From assembly GCA_029863385.1 (NCBI GenBank), contig JAOTVU010000033.1, positions 1-34,958 on the forward strand: a stretch of DNA of 34,958 bases, read 5' to 3'. The stretch is from Acidimicrobiia bacterium. Lineage in GTDB: Bacteria > Actinomycetota > Acidimicrobiia > Acidimicrobiales > SZUA-35. The position numbers and the translations under genes were made by a program. The notes under the pieces are model-generated. The model was not told where the DNA came from. It did no database searches and was given only the letters and a program-made list of their open reading frames with translations. Each line of letters begins with the position of its first letter. Positions within the stretch are counted from its first letter, which is position 1. Positions 16,592-24,124 of this stretch are shown here, in pieces.

Positions 16592-17263
16592 GTGACCCGC
16601 CTCGACATCAAGAAGCTGCGCCTCGTGCTCGAAGAGGCGGCGGATCCCGGCGAGATCAAGGCGATGGCGGCGTACATGAAGAACGAGTTCGCCTTTCTTG
16701 GACTGCACTCGGCTGAGCTGCGCCGGGTGTCGAAGCCGTTCCTCCAGGCGGCGGACGACGTCGACGGTGACGACCTCATTGCTTTCGTGCACCAGTGCTG
16801 GCTCCAGCCCGAGCGCGAGTTCCGCTACGTCGGGGCGAACTTGACCCGCAAGCACGTGGCCAAACTCGACCCGTCGCACCTCCCCGACGTCGAGCACTTC
16901 ATCGTCACCGACTCCTGGTGGGACACGGTCGATTCACTGGCCGCCTGGACCGTCGGACCGCTCGTGGCCGCCAACCCCGAGCTGGTGACGGTGATGGATC
17001 AGTGGATCGACGACGACAACCTGTGGCTCAACCGGACCGCCATTCTCCACCAGCTGAGCTACAAGGAGGCGACCGACGCCGAGCGGCTGTTCCGCTACTG
17101 CCGGCAGCGGGCCGACCACCGCGACTTCTTCGCGCGGAAGGCCATTGGGTGGGCGCTCCGCCAATACGCCCGGGTCGATCCCGATGCCGTCCGGCGGTTC
17201 TTGGCCGACAACGACGCCGTGCTCTCGGGCCTTTCCAAACGCGAGGCGCTCAAACACCTGTGA
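16592..17263 (+). CDS. AlkD-like DNA alkylation repair protein
   Basis: HEAT-like repeat DNA glycosylase of about 223 residues. The AlkD family removes bulky or cationic N3/N7-alkylated bases without base flipping. The sequence is helical throughout and contains the family signature SWWDTVDSLAAW, which supplies the catalytic Trp and Asp, plus WIDDDNLWLNRTAILHQL and FFARKAIGWALRQYAR, which form the DNA-facing helices. I chose the GTG at 16592 (just before acc cgc ctc gac) because family proteins begin close to this point; 16586 is an alternative. It converges on the NUDT19-like gene. Confidence 0.88.
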   Translation: MTRLDIKKLRLVLEEAADPGEIKAMAAYMKNEFAFLGLHSAELRRVSKPFLQAADDVDGDDLIAFVHQCWLQPEREFRYVGANLTRKHVAKLDPSHLPDVEHFIVTDSWWDTVDSLAAWTVGPLVAANPELVTVMDQWIDDDNLWLNRTAILHQLSYKEATDAERLFRYCRQRADHRDFFARKAIGWALRQYARVDPDAVRRFLADNDAVLSGLSKREALKHL

Positions 17264-17279
17264 CCGGGCTTGACCGAGG

Positions 17280-18101
17280 TCAGCCGCTGAACTCGTACAC
17301 CCAGCCGCCGGGCCGCATCGTCAGACGGTTGCGGGCGCCGTCGATGGCGAGGACGTCGTCGCGCTCGGGGTCGAGTTCGTAGGCGGCGTCGCCTCCCCAG
17401 GCCAGGGTGAGCGGCTTGCGCTGCAGCGGTTTCGTCTGGAAGAACCGGGGCTTGTTCTCGCGAGCCCAGGTCAACGCCGAACCGACCGAGTCGTGACGGG
17501 ACAACTGCCAGAGCGAGATCCAGGTCGGAGGCGCCAGCTCGATCTGTCCGGCATGGTGTTTGGTGAGGGCGGAGGCCGGGGTGAGCCACTCGTCGTCGTG
17601 GATCTCACCGTAGTCGATGGCCACCTCGCCCCCGGGGGCGTCGACGGCGAAGAACCAGGTGGCGAAGCGCCGGCGCGGACCGTTGCGGGCTATGATCGCC
17701 ATCGGTGGCGGCACCCAGAACGACCAGGGCACGAGCGATCCGGGCTCGATGTCGAGCGCCGTCTCCTCCTTCACCTCCCGAACCGCAGCCCGGCGGGAAA
17801 CCGCCAGCACCTGTCGAGCCTCCCGTCCGGCATCCTCGACACTCGGGGTGAGACCGCACAGCTCGAACCCCTCGTCATCGAGATCGACGCCGTCGAGCTC
17901 GGCGTCGGTTCGTTCGCGACCATCGGGGTGGACACCATCTGCGGTCGCATCGTCAGCGTCGACCCGCCCGCCGGGGAACACCCACATACCGCCGAAGGCG
18001 ATCTTGGAGTTTCGCCGAACCATCAGCACCTCGACGCCGGACTCACCGTTGCGCAACAGCAGAACGGTGGCCGCCGGTATCAGTTCGGGCGCTTCGCTCA
18101 T
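17280..18101 (-). CDS. NUDIX hydrolase, NUDT19-like
   Basis: Protein of 273 residues. It starts with PAATVLLLRNGESGVEVLMV, then FGGMWVFPGGRVDADD. The two halves of the NUDIX box are split by an insertion of about 50 residues rich in Asp/Glu; the catalytic helix resumes at SRRAAVREVKEETALDI. That split, and WFFAVDAPGG downstream, are typical of the NUDT19 group, whose mammalian member cleaves CoA esters. The substrate here is unproven. Its ATG lies 86 bp from the divergent start of the membrane protein at 18188. Confidence 0.82.
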   Translation of the reverse strand: MSEAPELIPAATVLLLRNGESGVEVLMVRRNSKIAFGGMWVFPGGRVDADDATADGVHPDGRERTDAELDGVDLDDEGFELCGLTPSVEDAGREARQVLAVSRRAAVREVKEETALDIEPGSLVPWSFWVPPPMAIIARNGPRRRFATWFFAVDAPGGEVAIDYGEIHDDEWLTPASALTKHHAGQIELAPPTWISLWQLSRHDSVGSALTWARENKPRFFQTKPLQRKPLTLAWGGDAAYELDPERDDVLAIDGARNRLTMRPGGWVYEFSG

Positions 18102-18187
18102 TCCAACACCCTAAATCCCGATACAGGGGGCAGACCCAATCCGACCCCAATCGGTTCCGAGCCGCAATCGACCGCTCGGATGTCGCC

Positions 18188-19099
18188 ATGTTGGAAACCG
18201 CCGACCGCACCGAAGCATCGACCCAGGACATCACCCTCGACACGATGGACCCACCGTCGTCCGGGTCCGACGCGCCGCCGAGTGGAGCGACATGGCCCAC
18301 CCGTCTCGGTCGGGTACTCGTCGGCTGTCTCGTCGCCGAGGCGGCCGTCGGAGCGATCGCACTGGCTGTCCTGGCCGGCGCCCTGACCGCCCCCGAGCCA
18401 CCGCCCGGATCGAGCCTCGACAGAGCCGCTGTGCCACCTCCGGTCTTGGATACCGCCGACGGTTCCGAGACGTTCCTGATTGCCTGGCGGCGTTCGCTCG
18501 ACCACGACCATACGACCACCGGCACACTGACCCGTAGGGTCCTCGACCGGGACACGCTCTTCACCTCGGCATGGCCCGATCCAACCGGCGACGCCGATCG
18601 GGCCGGCGGCACCGAGGATCCGGCTGCAACCGTCTGGCTGTACCGCCACAGCCGGCTCGGCGGGAGAACGCTGACGCAGATCGGCGACGTGGCCACCGTC
18701 GTCGACCCGGTCGAGGGTCGCCGAACCTGTCTGCGGCAGGACGCCAGGTTCATCTGCGCGGCCGACAACGGTCCGCCCACCAGCGGCGCGGCCGACCAGC
18801 CCATGGCAGCCGTCGAACAGGCGGTGGTCGGCCCGACCGCCACACACCGGATCGTCGCCATCGACCCTGCCGATGTACTGGCCGACTTTCCCCTGATCCC
18901 GATCGACATCCGATGCTGGGAGGCCCGATCGTTGACCGACGGGGTCGACCAACGCTGGGGCCGCCGGGCCCAGTTCTGTTTCCACGATCCGAGCGGGGCC
19001 GCCGTCTTCCGGCGGATTCTCGGAACCACGCGGGTGGAGATCCTGACCGTCGATTCGGTCTCGGAGACGGTTTCGCCCGCTGATCTCGATCCGGTCTGA
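18188..19099 (+). CDS. hypothetical single-pass membrane protein
   Basis: Unrecognised protein of 303 residues. An acidic, Ser/Thr/Pro-rich cytoplasmic N-terminus (residues 1-38) leads to one hydrophobic helix (about 40-68, VLVGCLVAEAAVGAIALAVL) and then a soluble, probably external, domain. That domain has several Cys (RRTCLRQDARFICAAD, DIRCWEARSL, AQFCFHDPSG) that could form disulfides. The mixed alpha/beta pattern gives no family match. It is divergent from the NUDT19-like gene and followed by a 196-bp gap. Confidence 0.65.
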   Translation: MLETADRTEASTQDITLDTMDPPSSGSDAPPSGATWPTRLGRVLVGCLVAEAAVGAIALAVLAGALTAPEPPPGSSLDRAAVPPPVLDTADGSETFLIAWRRSLDHDHTTTGTLTRRVLDRDTLFTSAWPDPTGDADRAGGTEDPAATVWLYRHSRLGGRTLTQIGDVATVVDPVEGRRTCLRQDARFICAADNGPPTSGAADQPMAAVEQAVVGPTATHRIVAIDPADVLADFPLIPIDIRCWEARSLTDGVDQRWGRRAQFCFHDPSGAAVFRRILGTTRVEILTVDSVSETVSPADLDPV

Positions 19100-19295
19100 C
19101 GCCGGGTGGAGAGCCCGGGCCCGGAGGCCGAGGACGGGGATGAACCATGGGCCCTGAGTAGGAGGCGCCGGGCGTCGGCTCCGAAGAGCCGTGGCGATGC
19201 GTGTGGAGGAGTGACGCCTCCCACTCAGTTGCCCTAGTTCCCGGTGAGGGTGATGGCCACCGGTGCTACAAGCATCGTCGGATAACCTCTGAGAC

Positions 19296-19505
19296 TTGAG
19301 CGAATTTTTGGGAGAAGACATTCTCGTCTGGCTGATGCTCGCCGTCGGCGGCGCGCTGACGATCGGCACCGCTACGGCGTTGATCAATCCGAAGGGCGAG
19401 ATCGGGGAGGGCGAGCTGGAGCGACCGCCGCTCGGCCGGTCGTTGGTGCAGATCGCCATCGGCCTGGTCGTGGTGATCTGGGCGGCGGTTTCGCTCTTCA
19501 ACTGA
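19296..19505 (+). CDS. small two-helix membrane protein
   Basis: A 69-residue protein with two hydrophobic helices, about residues 8-28 (LVWLMLAVGGALTIGTATAL) and 48-67 (LVQIAIGLVVVIWAAVSLF), joined by a short loop with KGEIGEGELERP. No known family recognised. The only sensible start is the TTG at 19296; a gataacct stretch about 15 bp upstream could be a -10 box, which would make the message nearly leaderless. The gap 19100-19295 before it holds GC-rich imperfect hairpins and nothing else I recognise. Confidence 0.6.
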   Translation: MSEFLGEDILVWLMLAVGGALTIGTATALINPKGEIGEGELERPPLGRSLVQIAIGLVVVIWAAVSLFN

Positions 19506-19557
19506 CGGGTGGTACCACCCATCAAGATTCCCGGCCCGGAGGCCGAAGACTAGACCG

Positions 19558-19929
19558 ATGGCCTCTCGCCCAGTCCCAACCAAGACGCCGAATCGCACCG
19601 CTCGGCCGACGCGTCACTCGACGGCCGGGCGCGCCGGGCATCTGGGCGACGCCGACACGGCGACCACCACGGCGTCACGTGGGGCGCCGACACCGGTCGG
19701 GGCCGTCGATCAAGAGTGGTCGACGCCGCCATCGACTTCGCGGCAGACCACGTCACGAAACGCCGTCCACAACAGCACCCTGTTGTTCAGGGCCCTTCTG
19801 CTGGTTGCGGCGGCCGCCGCGCTGGCGTTCACGGTGGCGGCCTGGATTGCGCCGCCGAACTCGGGGGCCGACAACTCCACCTTGCCCGACGCCCCACCAC
19901 CTGCGGTGTTCGTGCAACCGGACGGCTAG
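19558..19929 (+). CDS. hypothetical small membrane protein
   Basis: Possible protein of 123 residues. The first 73 residues are Thr/Ser/Arg/Pro-rich and low in structure, followed by one clear membrane helix (about 75-95, LLFRALLLVAAAAALAFTVAAW) and a Pro-rich tail. No family recognised, and no Shine-Dalgarno before the ATG. The TM segment makes coding plausible, but the N-terminal half could be read-through of noncoding sequence. It overlaps the convergent dnaB stop by 4 bp. Confidence 0.45.
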   Translation: MASRPVPTKTPNRTARPTRHSTAGRAGHLGDADTATTTASRGAPTPVGAVDQEWSTPPSTSRQTTSRNAVHNSTLLFRALLLVAAAAALAFTVAAWIAPPNSGADNSTLPDAPPPAVFVQPDG

Positions 19930-21335
19930 AAGTCCGGGCCCGGGTCTCCACCTCCACCATCGTCGGACGGCGGCGGCCCCGTACCGGGAAGCGAGCGGGC
20001 CATGTTGTCGAAACGGGTGTATTGACCCCGGAATGCCAGACGCACCCTACCGACCGGCCCGTTGCGGTGCTTGGCCACGATGACCTCGGCCACGCCCTTG
20101 TCGGGTGACTGGTCGTCGTACACCTCGTCTCGGTACAGAAACATCACGACGTCCGCATCCTGCTCGAGGCTTCCACTTTCCCTGAGGTCCGACAGCATCG
20201 GGCGCTTGTCGACCCGTTGTTCCAGGGACCGGTTGAGCTGGGCCAGGGCGACCACCGGGGCCTCCAGTTCACGGGCCAGGATCTTCAGACCACGGCTGAT
20301 CTCCGACACCTCGACCTGGCGGCTCTCGGCGTTGGAGCGACCGCTCATCAGCTGGATGTAGTCGACGATCACCATGCCGAGATCGCCGACCCGGCTCTTG
20401 AGGCGGCGGGCCTTGGCCCGGATCTCCATGACCGAGGTGTGCGGGTTGTCGTCGATGAAGATGGGCGCCTCGGCCAGCCGACCGACGGCGTGGCTGATGC
20501 GGGTCCATTCGGCCTCGCCGATCTTGCCGGTGCGGACCCGGCTCGAATCGACCAACGCCTCGGAACACAGGATTCTCTGGGACAGCTCGAGCTGGCTCAT
20601 CTCCAGGGAGAAGATCAGCACCGGCTTCTGGTCCTTCATCGCCGCGTTCGCAGCCATGCCCAGCCCAAATGCGGTCTTGCCCATCGCCGGCCTCGCCCCG
20701 ATGACGTACAGCGCATTGGGTTGAAGGCCGGCGAGCATCTCGTCGAGGTCGATATAGCCGGTGCTCGACCCGGTGATGGCATCTCCCCGCTCGTAGAGCA
20801 GTTCGAGGCGGTCGAGGTTGGCCGACAGGAGATCCTTGATCTCGGCGGTGGTGTTGGTCACGCGCCGTTGGGCCACCTCGAACATCCGGGACTCGGCGTC
20901 GTCGATCGCCTTGACCACGTCGTCGGGCACGCCGTAGGCCGTCTCGGCGATCTCGTTCGACACCATGATGAGGCGCCGGAGCAGGGCGTGCTCCTCGACG
21001 ATCTTGGCGTAATGCGAGGCGTTGCTGATGGCCGGAGTCGAGGCCTGCAGATCGAGCAGCAGCGATGGTCCCCCGATCTCGTCGAGCAGGCCGGCTCGGG
21101 CCAGCTCCTCGGCCACGGTGACGGCGTCGACCGGCTGACCGGCGCCGTAGAGACCCATGATCGCGTCGTAGAGATGGCCGTGGGCCGGCTTGTAGAAGTG
21201 ATCGGGATCGAGGGTTTCGACCACCTCGGCGATCGCCTCGCGCGACAGCAGCATCGCCCCGAGGACCGATTCCTCCGCCCGGAGGTTGTTCGGCGGCACA
21301 CGTGTTGGTCTGGGGGCATTGGCCCGCTCGGCCAT
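19926..21335 (-). CDS. dnaB: replicative DNA helicase DnaB
   Basis: Hexameric 5'-3' replicative helicase of 469 residues that unwinds DNA ahead of the fork and recruits primase. The N-terminal collar domain (about 12-115, NNLRAEESVLGAMLL) is followed by the RecA-like motor with Walker A GARPAMGKT (213-221), the H1a-H2 segments, Walker B VIVDYIQLM and the C-terminal LRESGSLEQDADVVMFLYRD block. No intein interrupts the motor. The ATG at 21335 has AAGGAG upstream and matches the usual family start. The acidic Gly/Asp tail is ordinary. It follows rpsF-ssb-rpsR-rplI on the same strand, as in other actinobacteria, but is set apart by a 611-bp gap. Confidence 0.97.
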   Translation of the reverse strand: MAERANAPRPTRVPPNNLRAEESVLGAMLLSREAIAEVVETLDPDHFYKPAHGHLYDAIMGLYGAGQPVDAVTVAEELARAGLLDEIGGPSLLLDLQASTPAISNASHYAKIVEEHALLRRLIMVSNEIAETAYGVPDDVVKAIDDAESRMFEVAQRRVTNTTAEIKDLLSANLDRLELLYERGDAITGSSTGYIDLDEMLAGLQPNALYVIGARPAMGKTAFGLGMAANAAMKDQKPVLIFSLEMSQLELSQRILCSEALVDSSRVRTGKIGEAEWTRISHAVGRLAEAPIFIDDNPHTSVMEIRAKARRLKSRVGDLGMVIVDYIQLMSGRSNAESRQVEVSEISRGLKILARELEAPVVALAQLNRSLEQRVDKRPMLSDLRESGSLEQDADVVMFLYRDEVYDDQSPDKGVAEVIVAKHRNGPVGRVRLAFRGQYTRFDNMARSLPGTGPPPSDDGGGGDPGPDF

Positions 21336-21339
21336 AACG

Positions 21340-21793
21340 CTCCTTGATCGAATGTTTGATGTGATTATCGATTGGTGATGTGACCTTTTACGCCGCCGGG
21401 GACGACCGATCGCAACACACGCCAAGGAGATCGGCACCCGCGCCGAAGGCTTCCTCGGCGTCCATCATCGCCCACACCGCCTGTGGATTCCTAGTGCCGT
21501 AACCTCTGGATCTCCTGTGAATATCGCGTGGAAACACCTCCCTTCGCGGCGGTGCTCGGTCCGTCATCAATCGTCAGGAACGAACTGAACTCGACCGACA
21601 ATCTGGGGATCATTTCGGGACACCCTGGGGACAACAACCGCAAGCTTGTGGGCGGAGGGTCGAATCCTGTGGGTAACCAGTCCGGGAAATCCTCCAAAAG
21701 GAGCACGATCCAGGTTGAGCCGACAACCACCCACACTATCTGTGGATAAACAGTGGACAAGCAGCAGGCGCTGTCCACCTCGAGTTATCCGCA
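21340..21793. other. DnaA-box cluster, candidate oriC or DnaA-controlled dnaB promoter region
   Basis: The gap 21336-21946 lacks a plausible gene. I find a perfect DnaA box TGTGGATAA at 21741-21749 and near-matches: TTATCCGCA 21785-21793, TGTGGGTAA 21668-21676, AGTGGACAA 21752-21760 and TGGGGACAA 21626-21634 (each 8/9 to TTATCCACA or the actinobacterial TTGTCCACA). Weaker 7/9 sites are at 21482-21490, 21516-21524 and 21771-21779. An AT-rich stretch at about 21340-21392, beside the dnaB start, could be an unwinding element or simply the dnaB promoter; it holds a repeated tcacatca on the minus strand. dnaA and dnaN are not in the window. Confidence 0.5.
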
Positions 21794-21854
21794 CCTGGGG
21801 ATGACCATCGGATAGGCACATCCACCCACGTTCGGACCGCCGGCGGGACCAGGA

Positions 21855-21940
21855 CCAAAACAACCAACACCGACCATCGATCTCCGAGTGGATCAATGGT
21901 CGGTGCCGGTTAGGAAGAGGGCCCGGACAAGTGCCGGGCC
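21855..21940 (-). terminator. terminator hairpins after rplI
   Basis: Two stems follow rplI on the minus strand. The first is ggcccgg/ccgggcc (21934-21940 with 21920-21926). The second is the 10-bp caccgaccat/atggtcggtg (21896-21905 with 21868-21877) followed by ttggttgtttt, a U-rich tail. The second fits an intrinsic terminator, which would separate the ribosomal operon from dnaB. Confidence 0.6.
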
Positions 21941-21946
21941 GGGTCG

Positions 21947-22396
21947 TTAGCTTTCCTCGACCACCGTCACGGTGACCGGGAACTCGACCTCGGGATGGGG
22001 CTTGACCATCACGTTGTAGCTGCCGAGAGCCCGGATGGAGTCGTCGAGATTGACCATCCGACGATCCAGCTCGACGCCGGCCTTGGCGTTGATCGCCTCG
22101 GCGATGTCAGAGGACGTCACCGAACCGAACAGCTTGCCTTCGGCCCCGGCCCGGGCCGAGATCTCGATGGGGGTGCTGACGAGCAGCTTGGCCACCTCTT
22201 CGGCCGCGTCGCGGTCCTTGGCGTTCTTCAACTGCCAGGCCCGCTTCATCGCGTCGGCCTGAGCCTCGACACCGGAACTCGCCTGCTGGGCCAGCCCCTT
22301 GGGAATGAGGGAGTTGCGGGCGTAGCCGTCGGCCACCTCGACGAGGTCGCCCCGGTTGCCCAAACCCTCAATGGATTCGTGCAGGACTACTCGCAT
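21947..22396 (-). CDS. rplI: 50S ribosomal protein L9
   Basis: Large-subunit protein of 149 residues that binds 23S rRNA near the L1 stalk and helps keep the reading frame. The N-terminal domain has the family signature GNRGDLVEVADGYARNSLIP. A long connecting helix (about 42-75) and the C-terminal RNA-binding domain (GKLFGSVTSSDIAEAI) follow. The length is standard. It begins 2 bp after rpsR on the same strand and ends the ribosomal operon; terminator-like hairpins follow. Confidence 0.97.
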   Translation of the reverse strand: MRVVLHESIEGLGNRGDLVEVADGYARNSLIPKGLAQQASSGVEAQADAMKRAWQLKNAKDRDAAEEVAKLLVSTPIEISARAGAEGKLFGSVTSSDIAEAINAKAGVELDRRMVNLDDSIRALGSYNVMVKPHPEVEFPVTVTVVEES

Positions 22397-22398
22397 CC

Positions 22399-22857
22399 TC
22401 AGGCCTCCACCGTCTCGTTCACGTCGTCGATCTCGACCTCGTTCCCGAAGTCTTCGTTCCCGAAGTCTTCGTTCTCGGCGTCGTCGTTCTCGGCGTCGTC
22501 GTCGCGGCTGCGGGATGGACGATCATCACGCCGGCCGCCGTCACGGCCTCCGCCGTCACGATCGTCGCGACGGCCGCCGCGACGCTGGGTGGTGACCCGG
22601 CTCGTGTAGGCCAGCAGGCCCATCTCGCGGGCGTTCTTGATGGCCCGGGCCACTTCACGCTGCTGCTGGGAATCGTTGCCGGTCACTCGACGGGACCGGA
22701 TCTTGGCCCGGTCGGACATGAATCGCCGGAGCAGGTCAACGTCCTTGTAGTCGACGTAGCCTACGTTGTCGGAGGACAGGGGGCTGATCTTCTTCTTGGT
22801 CCGGCGCCCGGAGTCCTTGGGTTTCATCCGCTTGGTGCGGGAGTTTCCTTTAGCCAT
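22399..22857 (-). CDS. rpsR: 30S ribosomal protein S18 with long charged C-terminal extension
   Basis: S18 binds 16S rRNA as a heterodimer with S6. The core (about residues 22-88) is normal: [20 protein letters not shown], then [20 protein letters not shown] and GLLAYTSR. It lacks the zinc-type cysteines. At 152 residues it is about twice the usual ~75-90. Residues 89-152 form a low-complexity tail, first Arg/Gly/Asp-rich ([17 protein letters not shown]), then acidic with repeated DDAEN and EDFGN units, encoded by paired 15-bp repeats near 22440-22500. No stop or frameshift separates tail from core, and rplI begins 2 bp later, so the tail is part of the gene. Confidence 0.95.
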   Translation of the reverse strand: MAKGNSRTKRMKPKDSGRRTKKKISPLSSDNVGYVDYKDVDLLRRFMSDRAKIRSRRVTGNDSQQQREVARAIKNAREMGLLAYTSRVTTQRRGGRRDDRDGGGRDGGRRDDRPSRSRDDDAENDDAENEDFGNEDFGNEVEIDDVNETVEA

Positions 22858-22892
22858 TTCGCTCGTTCCTTGGAGTCCTTGAGTCTTGCTCT

Positions 22893-23366
22893 CTAGAAGG
22901 GTTCTTCATCGGGGTTGTAGGGCGGGGGGCCGTCGTCGCCACCAGGGCGATTGCCACCTCCACCACCGCCGGAGGGTCGGCCACCGCCGCCTCCTCCGTC
23001 GGGGCGTTCGTTGCGCATCACATCGGCGGTCGCCCAGCGAAGGCTGACGGCCACATCGTCGGCCACGATCTCGACCTTGGAGCGCTTGTCACCCTCCTGG
23101 GTTTCCCAGCTCCGCTGGTCGAGGCGGCCGGCCACCGTGACACGGGTGCCCTTGGCCACCGACTCGGCAACGTTCTCGGCCAGGGTGGACCAGCAGGTGA
23201 CGTCGAAGAACGAAACCGACTCCTCCCACTCCTGGGTCTGCCGGTTCTGCCAGCGGCGGTTCACCGCCACCCCGAAGTTGGCCACGGCCTGCCCGGAAGG
23301 GGTGAAGCGGAGCTCCGGTTCCCGGGTGGCGTTGCCGGTGATGGTCACTGTGTTGTCGATAGCCAT
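22893..23366 (-). CDS. ssb: single-stranded DNA-binding protein
   Basis: SSB of 157 residues, which coats single-stranded DNA in replication and repair. The OB fold covers about residues 1-110 ([20 protein letters not shown], and [21 protein letters not shown]). A Gly/Pro/Arg-rich flexible linker follows, and the conserved acidic tip ends in DEEPF, the docking site for partner proteins. GGGAGAC precedes the ATG. It lies between rpsF (17-bp gap) and rpsR (35-bp gap), the usual arrangement. Confidence 0.97.
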   Translation of the reverse strand: MAIDNTVTITGNATREPELRFTPSGQAVANFGVAVNRRWQNRQTQEWEESVSFFDVTCWSTLAENVAESVAKGTRVTVAGRLDQRSWETQEGDKRSKVEIVADDVAVSLRWATADVMRNERPDGGGGGGRPSGGGGGGNRPGGDDGPPPYNPDEEPF

Positions 23367-23383
23367 GGAGTTCGTCTCCCTTA

Positions 23384-23707
23384 TTAGGCGGTCACGCCGG
23401 CCAGGCCCCGACGATGAGCCTCGTCGAGCGGCAGGCGGATGAACTTGTGGCGGATGACGTCATCCGCGAGGCGCAGAACGCGATCGAGCTCGGTCAGCGC
23501 GTTGGGAGCCATGAACTCCAAGACGACATAGAACCCTTCACGGGCCTTGTTGATCTCGTAGGCGAACTCGCGAACGCCCCACTTCTCGGACTTCTCGAGC
23601 GTTCCCCCGGCCTCCTTGGCCATGCTCTCGAGCCGGTTGATTAAGGTCTGAACGGCCGACTCTTCCGTGTCGGCGTTGAAAATGACCATTAACTCGTATG
23701 CCCTCAT
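23384..23707 (-). CDS. rpsF: 30S ribosomal protein S6
   Basis: S6 of 107 residues, partner of S18 on the 30S platform. The start MRAYELMVIFNAD and the block WGVREFAYEINKAREGFYVV, ending in DDVIRHKFIRL, are diagnostic. It is the first gene of the rpsF-ssb-rpsR-rplI operon. GGGAGGT lies about 12 bp upstream of the ATG, a rather long spacer. The 5' leader contains adjacent hairpins that may be an autoregulatory S6:S18 site. Confidence 0.97.
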   Translation of the reverse strand: MRAYELMVIFNADTEESAVQTLINRLESMAKEAGGTLEKSEKWGVREFAYEINKAREGFYVVLEFMAPNALTELDRVLRLADDVIRHKFIRLPLDEAHRRGLAGVTA

Positions 23708-23768
23708 AGGCGGGCTTCTACCTCCCTATGGACCCGGGTCTGCCGGGGCTCCCGAGACTTTCGGGAGC
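23708..23768 (-). promoter_or_regulatory. structured rpsF leader, possible S6:S18 binding site
   Basis: On the minus strand, upstream of rpsF, an 8-bp hairpin gctcccga/tcgggagc (23761-23768 with 23748-23755) is followed at once by a cccgg/ccggg stem (23743-23747 with 23733-23737). Leaders of rpsF operons in many bacteria carry an S6:S18-binding structure with an unpaired CCG. I cannot place that CCG with confidence, so this is a candidate only. Confidence 0.3.
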
Positions 23769-23967
23769 AGGGTGAGCGGTGGAACTCCGTTGCTCCACCA
23801 CCTGTTCAGCCTCCTGATCTGCTGATCATGGGGCTGTTTGTTGTTGCACGCATGCTCCGACCTGGTGGGGCCCGGTGGCCCGAGGCCGTCCGGAACGGCG
23901 GTTCTCCAGCGTACCGGCATCGGCGTTTCGCCCCACCCGCACCGATCCCGTGGCGGCAACCCGACTC

Positions 23968-24015
23968 GTTCTGGGGTTCCCCGGACCCGGAACTGGGACG
24001 GGGGAACCCCAGAAC
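23968..24015. repeat. 15-bp perfect inverted repeat in the rpsF/hydrolase divergent gap
   Basis: gttctggggttcccc (23968-23982) and its exact reverse complement (24001-24015) flank an 18-nt spacer. It lies about 110 bp upstream of the hydrolase start and 260 bp upstream of rpsF. No U-tract follows on either strand. The rest of 23769-24124 shows small stems such as ggtgga/tccacc near 23778-23802 but no convincing gene. Confidence 0.75.
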
Positions 24016-24124
24016 ACCTGACGAACCGAGGTGGTTCCACCGCAGGGGGGCACTGGCCCGCCGGCACCGGGACGAAGCGGCGCCGACCCCAACCATCTAC
24101 GCTGATCGACATGAGCGCAGAGTC

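Noticed and set aside
15180..16595. Long plus-strand frame of about 470 codons
   Set aside because: It is antisense to the MFS transporter and DUF2277. Its translation is rich in His/Arg/Gly/Asp and lacks any family pattern, while the minus strand has clear membrane helices.
19926..21335. Intein in dnaB
   Set aside because: dnaB is a common intein host, but the motor domain here is uninterrupted at 469 residues.
20217..21347. Plus-strand frame of about 376 codons
   Set aside because: It is entirely antisense to dnaB, whose motifs are unmistakable.
22440..22500. CRISPR-like short repeats
   Set aside because: They are paired 15-bp in-frame repeats without spacers, encoding the [10 protein letters not shown] units of the S18 tail.
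23828..24124. N-terminal extension of the alpha/beta hydrolase
   Set aside because: The frame is open, but it is Arg/Pro-rich, includes the palindrome, and family proteins begin at the STYVLCHGAW segment.
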